Assembly (NCBI RefSeq): GCF_001460935.1
Contig: NZ_LN906597.1
Location: 280,966-344,965 of the forward strand
Reading direction: 5' to 3'
Origin: Candidatus Ichthyocystis hellenicum
GTDB taxonomy: Bacteria > Pseudomonadota > Gammaproteobacteria > Burkholderiales > 2013Ark19i
Length of the DNA stretch: 64,000 bases
The translations under genes were made by a program, and so were the position numbers. The stretch's first letter is position 1. Every line of letters begins with the position of its first letter. This document shows positions 49,402 to 58,412 of the stretch, piece by piece. A model generated the notes under the pieces. It was not told the DNA's origin. It made no database searches and was given only the letters and a program-made list of their open reading frames with translations.

Positions 49402-49899
49402 TCAATCTACGTTGGTGGAGGAAAAAAAAGATTCAGCTTTTAACCGTTCACTTTCCTCCAAGTGATCGATAAAAACCTTACCATCCAAATGGTCTATTTC
49501 ATGTTGAACACAAACAGCCAACAATCCATCAGCCTCCATGGTGCAACGCTTCCCTCTAAGGGTGTAGTATTCAAGCAAAATTTTTGAAGGACGCTCAACA
49601 TAGCCAAGCACGTCGGGAACAGAAAGACAGCCCTCTCGTGTTACTACTTTTCCACTACTTTCAATAACGTTAGGGTTCACAAAAACCCTCAAATCATTTT
49701 GCTTTTCGGATACGTCAACAACAATAATTCTCTTACGAGCATCCACCTGGGTAGCAGCCAACCCTATACCCTTGTAGTGATACATAGTATCAGCCATACC
49801 ATCAGCTAATATAGCCAAACTCGCACAAAAGGAAGTAACAGGATCAGCCTTAACACGTAAACGAGAATCTGGATACGATAGTATGGTCAGTATAGTCAT
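49402..49899 (-). CDS. def: peptide deformylase
   Basis: A 165-residue iron/zinc enzyme that removes the N-formyl group. Seen: motif 1 GIGLAATQVD, motif 2 EGCLSVPD with the metal-binding Cys, and motif 3 QHEIDHLDG with HEIDH near 132-136. The length is normal. It is the first gene of the long leftward run and is divergent from the next gene with only 51 bases between their starts, so the two promoters must overlap. Confidence 0.97.
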   Translation of the reverse strand: MTILTILSYPDSRLRVKADPVTSFCASLAILADGMADTMYHYKGIGLAATQVDARKRIIVVDVSEKQNDLRVFVNPNVIESSGKVVTREGCLSVPDVLGYVERPSKILLEYYTLRGKRCTMEADGLLAVCVQHEIDHLDGKVFIDHLEESERLKAESFFSSTNVD

Positions 49900-49950
49900 A
49901 TACGAAATAGCCTTTAAAATTTTCTACACCCAAACCGACAGTGGCCGCTT

Positions 49951-50862
49951 ATGAGAACATTAACTGTAGTTGGCATTTACGCCACTCTGATCACCAGCTT
50001 CTACTCATGTGGGGCAACCTATTACGACAGCCCTTCGCCTACGACAGCCACCATATCCCCACGTATTAGAACCTATGGGGATCAACAAAATCAAGGAAAA
50101 GGGTACTTGAGACTCAGCAAAATAGAATCTTTTTTAGATTTCCCCTTAGTAATAGAAAATAGCAACAAGTTGCACAAATTAGGAAGAATAATAGCCAATA
50201 GTAACCAAGAAACTTTCTCACGAAAAGATTCAATACTATACGTAACCAACCTAGATCATTTGCCCAAAAACACACCGGTAGACATTGTCACTACTGGGGA
50301 CACTGTAGTAAACCCAACAACAAAACATATGCTGGGAATAGAGCTCATAAAAGCAGGAGAGGGAATTATTGTCTCGCAAGGCATAGTAAGCAAAGTCTTA
50401 GTTACTGAAAGTATTAGAGAAATAACTGTGGGGAACTACCTACTACCCAAATCTACGATAGAGATCTCTGGCCTCACGCCCATCGTAGCACCTAGCAATG
50501 CCCCGGAAAAATTGACGCAAATTTGCTCGATTTACGGCGATAGCTCAAAATTCAGTGGGAATTTAAGCATAGTATCTATAGGATTAGGAAGTAAGCACGG
50601 CATCAAAAAAGGAGATGTCATGTTTGTATACAAATTTTTATCAACCTATGCGAGCAAAATCTATCCCCATAGTAAAGAAAGAAAAAATCAAGGGTTTAGA
50701 TTCAGTAGTAACAGCAAAATACCTAAGGTCATCTACGATAAAAAACTAGTAGGGGAAATAATGATTATATCCGTTTTTCCCGATATTTCTTACGCTATAG
50801 TCAAATCTGCAAAGGAAATCTTAGATATCGGTGATATGGTAACCAACAAAAAAGATCAATAA
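49951..50862 (+). CDS. LysM-family protein remnant lacking the LysM domain
   Basis: 303 residues with an N-terminal hydrophobic segment and a Cys at 20 (TSFYSCG) that could make it a lipoprotein, although the lipobox is poor. The following parts (ISPRIRTY, FLDFPLVIEN, PTTKHMLGIELI, VTESIREITVGNYLLP, GSKHGIKKGDVMFVYK) match, by memory, the conserved C-terminal region of the LysM-domain protein encoded next to def and dprA in Betaproteobacteria, where these read SPxVR, FLxxPLVV, TGExLGYEAxYxG, EIxxGDRLLP. The LysM repeat itself, which would precede this region, is missing. The function is not known. dprA, its usual neighbour, is absent. Confidence 0.6.
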   Translation: MRTLTVVGIYATLITSFYSCGATYYDSPSPTTATISPRIRTYGDQQNQGKGYLRLSKIESFLDFPLVIENSNKLHKLGRIIANSNQETFSRKDSILYVTNLDHLPKNTPVDIVTTGDTVVNPTTKHMLGIELIKAGEGIIVSQGIVSKVLVTESIREITVGNYLLPKSTIEISGLTPIVAPSNAPEKLTQICSIYGDSSKFSGNLSIVSIGLGSKHGIKKGDVMFVYKFLSTYASKIYPHSKERKNQGFRFSSNSKIPKVIYDKKLVGEIMIISVFPDISYAIVKSAKEILDIGDMVTNKKDQ

Positions 50863-50907
50863 TCTTGCAAAAACTGTTATCTTCCTCTGTAGTAATCATT
50901 AGCCAGA

Positions 50908-50953
50908 AGATGGCAGTCACTAAACCATATTGGTTAAGTGGTTATCGCCATCT
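50908..50953 (+). terminator. long imperfect hairpin after the LysM-less gene
   Basis: AGATGGC (50908-50914) can pair with GCCATCT (50947-50953), and CACTAAACCA (50918-50927) pairs with TGGTTAAGTG (50931-50940) with one mismatch around a TAT loop. The two stems are separated by short internal loops. No T tract follows directly, so it is not a standard rho-independent terminator; it lies 46 bases after the stop codon and 50 before topB. Confidence 0.4.
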
Positions 50954-51002
50954 GCAGCGACCTTTATTATTTAGACCTTAATTGAGATTTTTACTAATAT
51001 CC

Positions 51003-53594
51003 ATGAATACCCAAAACAAGACACTCATAATTGCCGAAAAACCGTCAGTTGCTGCCGATATCGCCAAATCACTCGGAGACTTTGAAAAGCACAAAGACTA
51101 CTACGAGAATGATGAATATGTTATCAGCTTCTCTGTGGGACATTTACTTGAATTAACCGTCCCTGAGGAATTTGACATCAAAAAGGGGAAATGGAGCTTT
51201 GCGAAATTGCCAGTCATACCCCCATATTTTGAACTTAAGGAAATAGAAAAAACGTGTGACCGACTTAAGGCTTTACTGAAACTTATCAAGCGCAAAGACA
51301 TATCTGAAATAGTAAATGCCTGTGACGCAGGAAGAGAAGGAGAATTAATATTTCGGTACATCATTCAGTTCTCAAAAACGAAAAAACCAACTAAGAGATT
51401 GTGGTTACGATCAATGACACAATCTTCTATAAGGGAGGGATTTAAAAATCTAAGAAACAACGAAGAAATGATGGGTCTAAATGATGCAGCTAGATGCCGT
51501 GCCGAAGCCGATTGGCTAGTAGGAATAAACGGAACTAGATGTATGACCGCGTTCAACTCCAGGGAGGGTGGATTTTTACTCGTAACTATAGGCCGCGTTC
51601 AAACACCCACCTTAGCCATGGTAGTTGCACGTGAAAACCAAATCCGCAAGTTTGAAAGCAAACCTTACTGGGAACTGCACGCTGACTTCCACATCGGCAA
51701 AGAAAATTACCAAGCAATGTGGTTTGACCATAACAGTAATAGTAAAGAAAAAAAACCTGAAGAAAAACACCACCGTAGCACCAGACTCTGGGATGAAGAA
51801 GCAGCAAAAAAAATACATCAAGACTGCATATCCATAGGTACCGGCCAGATTGTTGACGAACAAAAACCGAGCAAACAGTCACCGCCACCATTATTCGACC
51901 TGACAAGCCTACAACGCGAAGCCAATAGAAGATTTGGTCTATCAGCGAAATCAACACTGAACGTTGCCCAAGCGCTGTACGAGAAACACAAAGTTATCAC
52001 CTATCCACGCACAGATGCAAAAGCCCTGCCAGAAGACTACGTTAACACCGCCAAATCTATTCTAAAAACCATCAAATCATCTCCCTCTCTAGCAGAGTAC
52101 AAAATATTCGCTGAGGAAATTATCAATAACAGCTGGGTTAACGGAAAAAACAAAAAAGTATTCGACAATGAAAGAATATCTGACCACTTTGCCATCATAC
52201 CAACCACAATGGCCCCAAAAAAATTGTCAGAAATAGAGATGAAAATTTTTGATGCTATTATGCGTAGATTTTTAGGGGTATTTTTTCCAACGGCAGAATT
52301 TTTAATCACAACACGTATTACTACTGTTGGACCTTATAAGTTTGTAGCAGAAGGCAAAATAATCACGTCACCCGGGTGGAAAGTTCTTTACTCGGTGGAC
52401 AAAGATGGACGCACACTACCACCTGCCAAAGCAAACGCAATAGCTGATCTTGAGGATGTAGAGATTAAGAGTCTTCACACCAAACCATCACCCAGATTTA
52501 CGGAAGCTTCACTACTGTCTGCTATGGAAAGCGCAGGAAAATTCGTTGAGGATGACGAATTTCGCGAAGCTATGAGCAAAAAAGGACTAGGAACGCCAGC
52601 AACGCGAGCTGCCATTATCGAAGGACTCATCCACGAGGGATACATAATAAGGCAAAGCAAGGAGCTAATACCTACGGCAAAAGCATTTTCCATAATGACA
52701 TTGCTCCACGGCTTAGACATTTCTGAGCTTACTTCACCAGAGCTAACTGGAGAGTGGGAACATAAATTGTCATTGATAGAAAAAACACAGCTTTCACGAG
52801 AAAGCTTTATGAAAGAAATTCGTGACACTACAGCAAGAATTGTTTCTCAAGCAAAAAATTATGAATCAGACACGGTTCCTGGAGACTACGTCACGCTATC
52901 AACTGCGTGCCCAAAATGCAAAGGTATTATAAAAGAAAATTACCGTTACTTTAAATGCCAGGGATGCGATTTTTCACTGCCAAAAGCACTAGCTGGACGC
53001 CTCTTTGAGTACAATGAAGTAGAAGAGTTGTTGGAGAAAAAATCGCTAGGAACGCTAACTGGTTTTTTTAGCAAGCAAAGACGTCCTTTCTCCGCTGCAC
53101 TAAAATTAGACAACGAAGGAAACATAACTTTTGATTTTGGCCAGATTGATGATCAAAGTGAGCCAATAGACTTCAGCGACAAACAACCTTTAGGACGTTG
53201 CCCAAAATGCTCTGGACAAATATTTGAGTTACCATATCAGTACTTATGCGAAAATGCCTTAGAAAAAGGTGAAAAACGGTGTCCATTTAAAACACCAAAA
53301 GTAATCCTACAGCGAGATATAGAAAAAGATCAAATAGTCAAACTTTTATCCTTCAAGGAAACTGATCTTTTGGATCGCTTCATATCCAAGAAAGGAAGGG
53401 CTTTTTCTGCTCACCTAGTAATTAAGGATGATGGGCTAATAGGATTCAAATTCCAAGACAACAAAGGAAAAGGGAAAGCTGTAGCTAAAAAAGCTAGCAA
53501 TGTAAAATCAACTAAGCCCTCCTCAGAAAAAAAACCCGCCAAAAAATCTAATCCAAAAACACCAGCAAAGAAGAAAAAAATTACTGGCAAGTAA
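51003..53594 (+). CDS. topB: DNA topoisomerase III (type IA)
   Basis: Start taken at ATG 51003 (NTQNKTLIIAEKPSVAADIAKS), giving 863 residues. Seen: Toprim motifs EKPSVA and CDAGREGELIFRYI, VTIGRVQTPTLAMVV, and the active-site Tyr in ITYPRTDAKALP at residue 334. Two C-terminal zinc fingers follow (CPKCKGII..FKCQGC and CPKCSGQI..CENA). The last 40 residues are very rich in Lys, Ala and Pro (SEKKPAKKSNPKTPAKKKK), a histone H1-like tail. It decatenates DNA and resolves recombination intermediates. Its 3' end overlaps the convergent 5-FCL gene by 14 bases. Confidence 0.94.
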   Translation: MNTQNKTLIIAEKPSVAADIAKSLGDFEKHKDYYENDEYVISFSVGHLLELTVPEEFDIKKGKWSFAKLPVIPPYFELKEIEKTCDRLKALLKLIKRKDISEIVNACDAGREGELIFRYIIQFSKTKKPTKRLWLRSMTQSSIREGFKNLRNNEEMMGLNDAARCRAEADWLVGINGTRCMTAFNSREGGFLLVTIGRVQTPTLAMVVARENQIRKFESKPYWELHADFHIGKENYQAMWFDHNSNSKEKKPEEKHHRSTRLWDEEAAKKIHQDCISIGTGQIVDEQKPSKQSPPPLFDLTSLQREANRRFGLSAKSTLNVAQALYEKHKVITYPRTDAKALPEDYVNTAKSILKTIKSSPSLAEYKIFAEEIINNSWVNGKNKKVFDNERISDHFAIIPTTMAPKKLSEIEMKIFDAIMRRFLGVFFPTAEFLITTRITTVGPYKFVAEGKIITSPGWKVLYSVDKDGRTLPPAKANAIADLEDVEIKSLHTKPSPRFTEASLLSAMESAGKFVEDDEFREAMSKKGLGTPATRAAIIEGLIHEGYIIRQSKELIPTAKAFSIMTLLHGLDISELTSPELTGEWEHKLSLIEKTQLSRESFMKEIRDTTARIVSQAKNYESDTVPGDYVTLSTACPKCKGIIKENYRYFKCQGCDFSLPKALAGRLFEYNEVEELLEKKSLGTLTGFFSKQRRPFSAALKLDNEGNITFDFGQIDDQSEPIDFSDKQPLGRCPKCSGQIFELPYQYLCENALEKGEKRCPFKTPKVILQRDIEKDQIVKLLSFKETDLLDRFISKKGRAFSAHLVIKDDGLIGFKFQDNKGKGKAVAKKASNVKSTKPSSEKKPAKKSNPKTPAKKKKITGK

Positions 53595-54156
53595 TCACAT
53601 CTTTCTCTGTTACGATTATGTTCATAGGTAAATCATGATCCTCTTCAAAGTTTTTATCAATCGCCAAGCTGGAATAAGAAACACCTACCTTAAAAATATT
53701 TTCATTTGCGTGTGTGCTAAAAAATCTATCAAAGCATCCCTTGCCATATCCAACTCTGTAACCAGACCTTGTCCACCCCAACATAGGAACTACAACAGCA
53801 TGCACTGTTTCAACAATAATTCCTTGAAACTTTGGCTCTGGAATAAAATAACGGCCGCGGGCAAAAGAACCATCACCGCACCACTGGCAAAAACATATAG
53901 AATCATCCTCATTGGTATGAGGCAATAAAATAGTAAGTACACTTTTACTCAAAACACTAGCCATAGGCAGCAGATCTGGTTCCCCTAGAATTGGAAAGTA
54001 AAATCCAATATGTCTGTAGCTACCATCCATGAATAGTGGATATAATTTGCTCTGTATTGCTCGATCTGCCCATATCTTGTAGTCATTTGACATGCTTTTA
54101 CGAATACTGAGCAACGATTTTCTTAAGTCTTTTTTTAGTACGGACATACTGTTCAC
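53581..54156 (-). CDS. 5-formyltetrahydrofolate cyclo-ligase
   Basis: 191 residues. It converts 5-formyl-THF to methenyl-THF with ATP. Seen: [11 protein letters not shown] near the N-terminus, the substrate block [17 protein letters not shown], and the signature [24 protein letters not shown]. It is the only minus gene between topB and recA and overlaps the end of topB. It is one of two folate-related genes here, with folK. Confidence 0.94.
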   Translation of the reverse strand: MNSMSVLKKDLRKSLLSIRKSMSNDYKIWADRAIQSKLYPLFMDGSYRHIGFYFPILGEPDLLPMASVLSKSVLTILLPHTNEDDSICFCQWCGDGSFARGRYFIPEPKFQGIIVETVHAVVVPMLGWTRSGYRVGYGKGCFDRFFSTHANENIFKVGVSYSSLAIDKNFEEDHDLPMNIIVTEKDVITCQ

Positions 54157-54292
54157 ACCGATAAATAATATTAGATTATTATTCTACTGTTTATGGTATC
54201 TTCACCGTTATAATAAATGCACTCTAGTCGATTTTACCAAGAATTTTTTTCTTAATCATTATCTTACCTACAACGATATTGGGAGTAACTTT

Positions 54293-55351
54293 ATGGAGAA
54301 CAATCGCGAAAAAGCCCTTTCTGCTGCCATCGCACAAATAGAAAAGCAATTCGGTCGCGGGGCTATCATTCGCATGGGGGACAAAACAGAAGTTGAAGAT
54401 ATTCAGGCGGTATCATCAGGTTCAATTGGTCTTGACATAGCCCTTGGAATAGGTGGCTTTCCCAAAGGTCGTGTAGTTGAAATTTATGGTCCTGAGTCTT
54501 CTGGAAAAACTTCATTAACCCTTCACGTTGTAGCAAACATACAGAAAGCAGGTGGTACTGCAGCATTCATTGATGCGGAACACGCATTAGATTTGCAATA
54601 TGCTGCTAAGCTAGGAGTAAAAATCGACGATCTTCTCGTATCTCAACCAGATACAGGAGAACAAGCATTAGAAATTTGTGACATGTTAGTTAGATCAGGC
54701 GGAGTTGATCTCATAGTAGTTGATTCAGTAGCAGCACTTACACCACGAGCCGAAATTGAGGGAGAAATGGGAGATTCCCATGTAGGACTGCAAGCAAGAC
54801 TCATGAGTCAAGCATTGCGCAAACTTACTGGACACATAAAAAAAACCAACACGTTAGTAATTTTTATTAACCAAATTCGTATGAAAATTGGAATCATGTT
54901 TGGAAACCCCGAAACAACAACTGGAGGAAATGCTCTTAAATTCTACTCCTCCGTTCGTATAGACATACGGCGCATAGGCACCATAAAACGCGGCGAGGAA
55001 ATTGTAGGATCAGAAACCAGAGCTAAGGTTGTAAAGAACAAAATTGCTGCACCATTCAAACAAGCTGAATTTGACATTTTGTACAATGAGGGAATATCAC
55101 GAGAAGGGGAATTAATAGACCTTGGAGTAAATTTAAAAATCATTGATAAGTCTGGTTCATGGTACAGCTACAAAGGACAAAAAATGGCTCAGGGCAAGGA
55201 TAATACTAGGGATTTCCTGAAGAACAATTCAAATTTAGCAGAAGAAATTCTTCGACAAGTTATGGAACAGGGACAACGTCCCACTCACCCAGCAGAAAAG
55301 GCAAAAAAATGCGTTACAGAAAATGAAGATTCATTAGTTTTGGCAGAGTAA
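54293..55351 (+). CDS. recA: recombinase RecA
   Basis: 352 residues from ATG 54293, which has GGGAGT as ribosome binding site; the frame upstream to 54092 encodes no RecA sequence. Seen: [14 protein letters not shown], the Walker A GPESSGKT near 67-74, [47 protein letters not shown]. The C-terminus is acidic ([10 protein letters not shown]). It directs homologous recombination and SOS induction; I see no LexA box of the CTGT-N8-ACAG type before it. recX follows 13 bases later. Confidence 0.98.
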   Translation: MENNREKALSAAIAQIEKQFGRGAIIRMGDKTEVEDIQAVSSGSIGLDIALGIGGFPKGRVVEIYGPESSGKTSLTLHVVANIQKAGGTAAFIDAEHALDLQYAAKLGVKIDDLLVSQPDTGEQALEICDMLVRSGGVDLIVVDSVAALTPRAEIEGEMGDSHVGLQARLMSQALRKLTGHIKKTNTLVIFINQIRMKIGIMFGNPETTTGGNALKFYSSVRIDIRRIGTIKRGEEIVGSETRAKVVKNKIAAPFKQAEFDILYNEGISREGELIDLGVNLKIIDKSGSWYSYKGQKMAQGKDNTRDFLKNNSNLAEEILRQVMEQGQRPTHPAEKAKKCVTENEDSLVLAE

Positions 55352-55364
55352 CGACTTAATAATT

Positions 55365-55811
55365 ATGGCTGAAGATAGCAAATTATTTGAATCCCTTTAT
55401 CAAATAGGAATAAAAGCACTTGCTCGTCGAGAACACTCAAAGAGAGAACTTTTCTCTATTTTTCGACGCCATACGCAAAATACAACCATTATGGAGTCAG
55501 TAATTTTTGCCCTTATTGACAACAATATTCTTTCTGAACAAAGATTCGCCGATAACGTTTGTAGAAGTAAATCACGAAACTATGGAGCAAACTATGTCAA
55601 ACAGTTACTAAAAAGTCATGGTATTCCCGAGCACTCAGTCAAAGAACAGCTTGAAAAAGTCTCTGAAAATGAGCGAGAAATAGCACGAAATTTGCTATCC
55701 AAAAAACTTCGACAACAGCCCCTTATGCCCCTGTTAAAACAGCGATTGTTTTTAAGAAATAAGGGGTTTTCCCAAGATACAATCAGTGACGTTGTGACTT
55801 ATAAAAAATAA
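55365..55811 (+). CDS. recX: recombination regulator RecX
   Basis: A 148-residue helical repeat protein that binds along RecA filaments and limits their extension. Seen: ALARREHSKREL, LIDNNILSEQRFADNVCRSK, YGANYVKQLLKSHGIPEHSV, and RLFLRNKGFSQDTISDVV, matching the three-helix repeats of RecX. It is 13 bases after recA on the same strand, so the two are likely co-transcribed, as in many bacteria. Confidence 0.93.
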   Translation: MAEDSKLFESLYQIGIKALARREHSKRELFSIFRRHTQNTTIMESVIFALIDNNILSEQRFADNVCRSKSRNYGANYVKQLLKSHGIPEHSVKEQLEKVSENEREIARNLLSKKLRQQPLMPLLKQRLFLRNKGFSQDTISDVVTYKK

Positions 55812-55950
55812 TCATACCGGCAATAAGAAGATGCTTTTTTACTTTTTATTTCAATAGTGTATCATCATAGTAGGAACCTAAGCTTTAGAAGGAGAAGTCA
55901 CCCTCAGAATATAAAAGTACACGCGCATCATCAACATAAGGAGTCTGTTT

Positions 55951-56283
55951 ATGGAAGTCATCGTATTCGGCAAAAACATACGCACCTCTAGGGCGCTCAA
56001 AGAGTTCACTGAAGACAGAATTATTCGTGCCTTCAAGTCCATACGTCACACAGTTGAACGTGTAAAAGTTACTCTGAGCAAAGAAAGGGATTCCCGCATT
56101 GCTAAAATTCACTGCAACATAGGTGGACGTGGATTGGCCATGCAAGGAGAAGACGATAACATCTATGGGGCCGTAAGTGTAGTTGCCTCCCAACTCAACA
56201 AAAAAATAGCCAGAGAAACTAAAAAGAAGAGAACGGAACCTCGAAGGGCTTCAGTTCGGTCAAGCAACTCCTCCACTGCATAA
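55951..56283 (+). CDS. HPF/RaiA-like ribosome hibernation factor
   Basis: 110 residues from ATG 55951 with an AAGGAG ribosome binding site. The beta-alpha-beta-beta-beta-alpha pattern of short HPF proteins fits: MEVIVFGKNIRTSRALKEFT, VKVTLSKERDSRIAKIHCNI, GEDDNIYGAVSVVASQLNKKIARE. The Asp-x-Tyr-Ala-Ala segment is replaced by DDNIYGAV. The C-terminus is strongly basic and Ser-rich (KKKRTEPRRAS). It probably binds the 30S decoding region to silence ribosomes. The gene is 139 bases after recX and not near rpoN-ptsN, where the betaproteobacterial gene often is. Confidence 0.68.
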   Translation: MEVIVFGKNIRTSRALKEFTEDRIIRAFKSIRHTVERVKVTLSKERDSRIAKIHCNIGGRGLAMQGEDDNIYGAVSVVASQLNKKIARETKKKRTEPRRASVRSSNSSTA

Positions 56284-56286
56284 TTG

Positions 56287-56790
56287 TTAGTTATGGTCTT
56301 GCCGGGTGCCTGCGTGGTAGGTGCCCGGTCGGCATAGTTTCTTAGTCAACCGTAGTTCATTGCAATTATCAACAAAACTGTAGCTTATGTCATCAACAAA
56401 TTGACTAATAAGATGAATTCCTAGCCCTCCGACCGGTATATCCTCTATTGATTTATGTGATAACTGTTCGCTGCCATGTTTCTTAGCAATCGAAAGAGGG
56501 TTAAATTCTGTGGCTCGATCACGGTATATAGCTAATATTTTGTCCTGTTTTACATGAACATCAATAGAAACCCAAAATGATGATGGGTTTTTACCATAAC
56601 CGTGAAGCAGAGCATTCATGTAAAGCTCATCAAAAACCAAGGCGAGAGACATAACAACCTTTGGGTCTTGGTCCCTCAGCTCAGCTCTAGACCACAGCAG
56701 AAAAGCATCTATAAGACGCCCTAACCCATGATCACCATCCGTAACTTCCCAATAAAAACTCTTTCCTGACCCCAAGAGAAAGACCCTCAC
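56287..56790 (-). CDS. RsbW-like anti-sigma factor/serine kinase (HATPase)
   Basis: A 167-residue GHKL-type ATPase domain. The N box is in ALVFDELYMNALLHGYGKN near 48-66 and the G1-like box is in PVGGLGIHLISQFVDDISY near 122-140, with a central ITS-like beta strand (FWVSIDVHVKQDKILAIYRD). This matches anti-sigma regulatory factors of the RsbW/SpoIIAB family, which bind a sigma factor and phosphorylate an STAS anti-antagonist. No STAS protein, phosphatase or sigma factor gene is adjacent. The start is GTG 56790 by frame. Confidence 0.8.
   Translation of the reverse strand: MRVFLLGSGKSFYWEVTDGDHGLGRLIDAFLLWSRAELRDQDPKVVMSLALVFDELYMNALLHGYGKNPSSFWVSIDVHVKQDKILAIYRDRATEFNPLSIAKKHGSEQLSHKSIEDIPVGGLGIHLISQFVDDISYSFVDNCNELRLTKKLCRPGTYHAGTRQDHN
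56302..56328 (+). terminator. GC-rich hairpin at the 3' end of the HPF-like gene
   Basis: CCGGGTGCCT (56302-56311) pairs with AGGTGCCCGG (56319-56328), 10 pairs including two G-U, around a 7-base loop (GCGTGGT). The stem is exceptional in this AT-rich sequence. It starts 18 bases after the stop of the + gene and lies inside the coding end of the opposite - gene. On the minus strand the two wobble pairs become A-C mismatches, so the hairpin favours the plus transcript. No T run follows, so termination is not certain. Confidence 0.4.
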
Positions 56791-56947
56791 ATCAAAAACA
56801 GGAATCCCCCACGCACCACAACAAAAATTCCGAAAAAAATCAAATCGGCATGGTATCGTAACAACCGCTGTTAGATGATATCATCGGAAGTGAAACCAGC
56901 CGCTTTTGTTTTTTTCGGTGAAATTACGCGATTAACCGTAACATCTC

Positions 56948-58354
56948 ATGAATATAATCATCCTTGCTGCGGGACGAAGTACCCGTATGCGCTCGCAGAA
57001 ACCTAAAATACTCCACCGTCTGGCAGGAAAACCGGTTCTCAGCCATGTGATCCAAACGGCAAAGGAACTAAAATCCCAACAAGTGGTTATTGTATGTGGA
57101 AAAGACAAGGGAACTTTACAATCACTTGTTAACGAAGATAGAATTTTTTTTGCAGAACAGCCAGAACCCACAGGAACCGGCTCCGCTGCTCGCATTGGCT
57201 TGAATCTTATTAGAAATGACGATCTTACCCTCATTTTATGTGCTGACATGCCTCTAATCAGCGTAATTACGTTGCGAAATGTAATTTCATCTCATAAACA
57301 ACAGGGTGCTGACTTAACACTAGTTACAGAAATATTCAGCAATCCATCCTGCTATGGTCGTATCGTACGCAACGCTGACAACAGAATAGTTGAAATAGTA
57401 GAAGAAAGAGATGCCACAGAGGAAGAAAAAAAAATTAGTGAAGTTAACTGCGGAATCTATTGCTCTCGAGCAACAGAGCTACTCCGTTGGTTGGACTCTC
57501 TAGAAGCTCACAACATCCAAGGGGAATACTATTTAACAGATATAGTTAAAAAAGCTGCATCAGAAAATAGGGTAATATCCTCAGTGAGTCCCTATCACCC
57601 TCTTGAGGTACATGGTATCAACGACGCCAAACAATTGGAACAAGCAGAACGGATATTGCAAAAAAATCAGGCAGAATACCTTTTGTTACAAGGAACACGA
57701 TTAGCAGACGCTTCACGAATAGAGATACGGGGCAACCTGGAATGCGAGGAAGATGTATTCATAGACATCAATTGCATCTTCACCGGTAACGTCCATCTTG
57801 GAAAAAACGTCAATATAGGCCCAAATTGCTACATAAGTGACTCAAAAATACATGATAATAGCGAGATATTGCCAAACAGTGTCATAGAAAAAAGCATTGT
57901 AGGCAGTAATGTCTCCATAGGACCTTTTGCACACATCAGACCTGGATCCAATCTGCAATGCAACACCAAAATTGGCAATTTTGTAGAAATTAAAAATTCT
58001 TTTATAAACCAAGGAAGCAAAATAAATCATTTGTCCTACATTGGCGATGCCCATGTGGGACAAAATGTGTTAATCGGGGCCGGCACTATTACGTGCAACT
58101 TTGATGGCAATAAAAAAAACCCATCCTCAATTGGGGATTACAGCTTTATCGGATCTGGAACTCAGATAGTTGCACCTATACATATTGGAGATTATGTAAC
58201 TGTAGGTGCGGGTAGCACTGTAACAAAGAACATCCCTAATAACTGCCTGGCTGTATCAAGAATTCAACAAAAAAATATTCCCAAAAGAAGGCAAGATAAT
58301 AAAAAGGAAACGGAGGAAGACAATACTTTAGATGATAAAGAAGAAGCAAAATAA
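56948..58354 (+). CDS. glmU: bifunctional UDP-GlcNAc pyrophosphorylase/GlcN-1-P acetyltransferase
   Basis: 468 residues. The N-terminal uridyltransferase has IILAAGRSTRMRSQKPKILH, EQPEPTGTGSA and LILCADMPLI. The C-terminal left-handed beta helix (from about 255) shows hexapeptide repeats and the acetyltransferase block FVEIKNSFINQGSKINHLSYIGDAHVG, then GAGTITCNFDG. It makes UDP-GlcNAc for peptidoglycan and lipopolysaccharide. glmS follows 58 bases later, a standard pair. Confidence 0.97.
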   Translation: MNIIILAAGRSTRMRSQKPKILHRLAGKPVLSHVIQTAKELKSQQVVIVCGKDKGTLQSLVNEDRIFFAEQPEPTGTGSAARIGLNLIRNDDLTLILCADMPLISVITLRNVISSHKQQGADLTLVTEIFSNPSCYGRIVRNADNRIVEIVEERDATEEEKKISEVNCGIYCSRATELLRWLDSLEAHNIQGEYYLTDIVKKAASENRVISSVSPYHPLEVHGINDAKQLEQAERILQKNQAEYLLLQGTRLADASRIEIRGNLECEEDVFIDINCIFTGNVHLGKNVNIGPNCYISDSKIHDNSEILPNSVIEKSIVGSNVSIGPFAHIRPGSNLQCNTKIGNFVEIKNSFINQGSKINHLSYIGDAHVGQNVLIGAGTITCNFDGNKKNPSSIGDYSFIGSGTQIVAPIHIGDYVTVGAGSTVTKNIPNNCLAVSRIQQKNIPKRRQDNKKETEEDNTLDDKEEAK

Positions 58355-58412
58355 GATTTTTTACGGCATAATCCCCCTTTTCCATTTACCTACTTGTAGG
58401 AAAGAGCAGTCA

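Noticed and set aside
54092..54292. N-terminal extension of the recA reading frame
   Set aside because: It overlaps the 5-FCL gene on the other strand, has no RecA similarity, and ATG 54293 with GGGAGT fits the family start.
54157..54292. LexA (SOS) box before recA
   Set aside because: CTGT occurs near 54188 but no matching ACAG lies 8 bases further, so no box of the standard type is supported.
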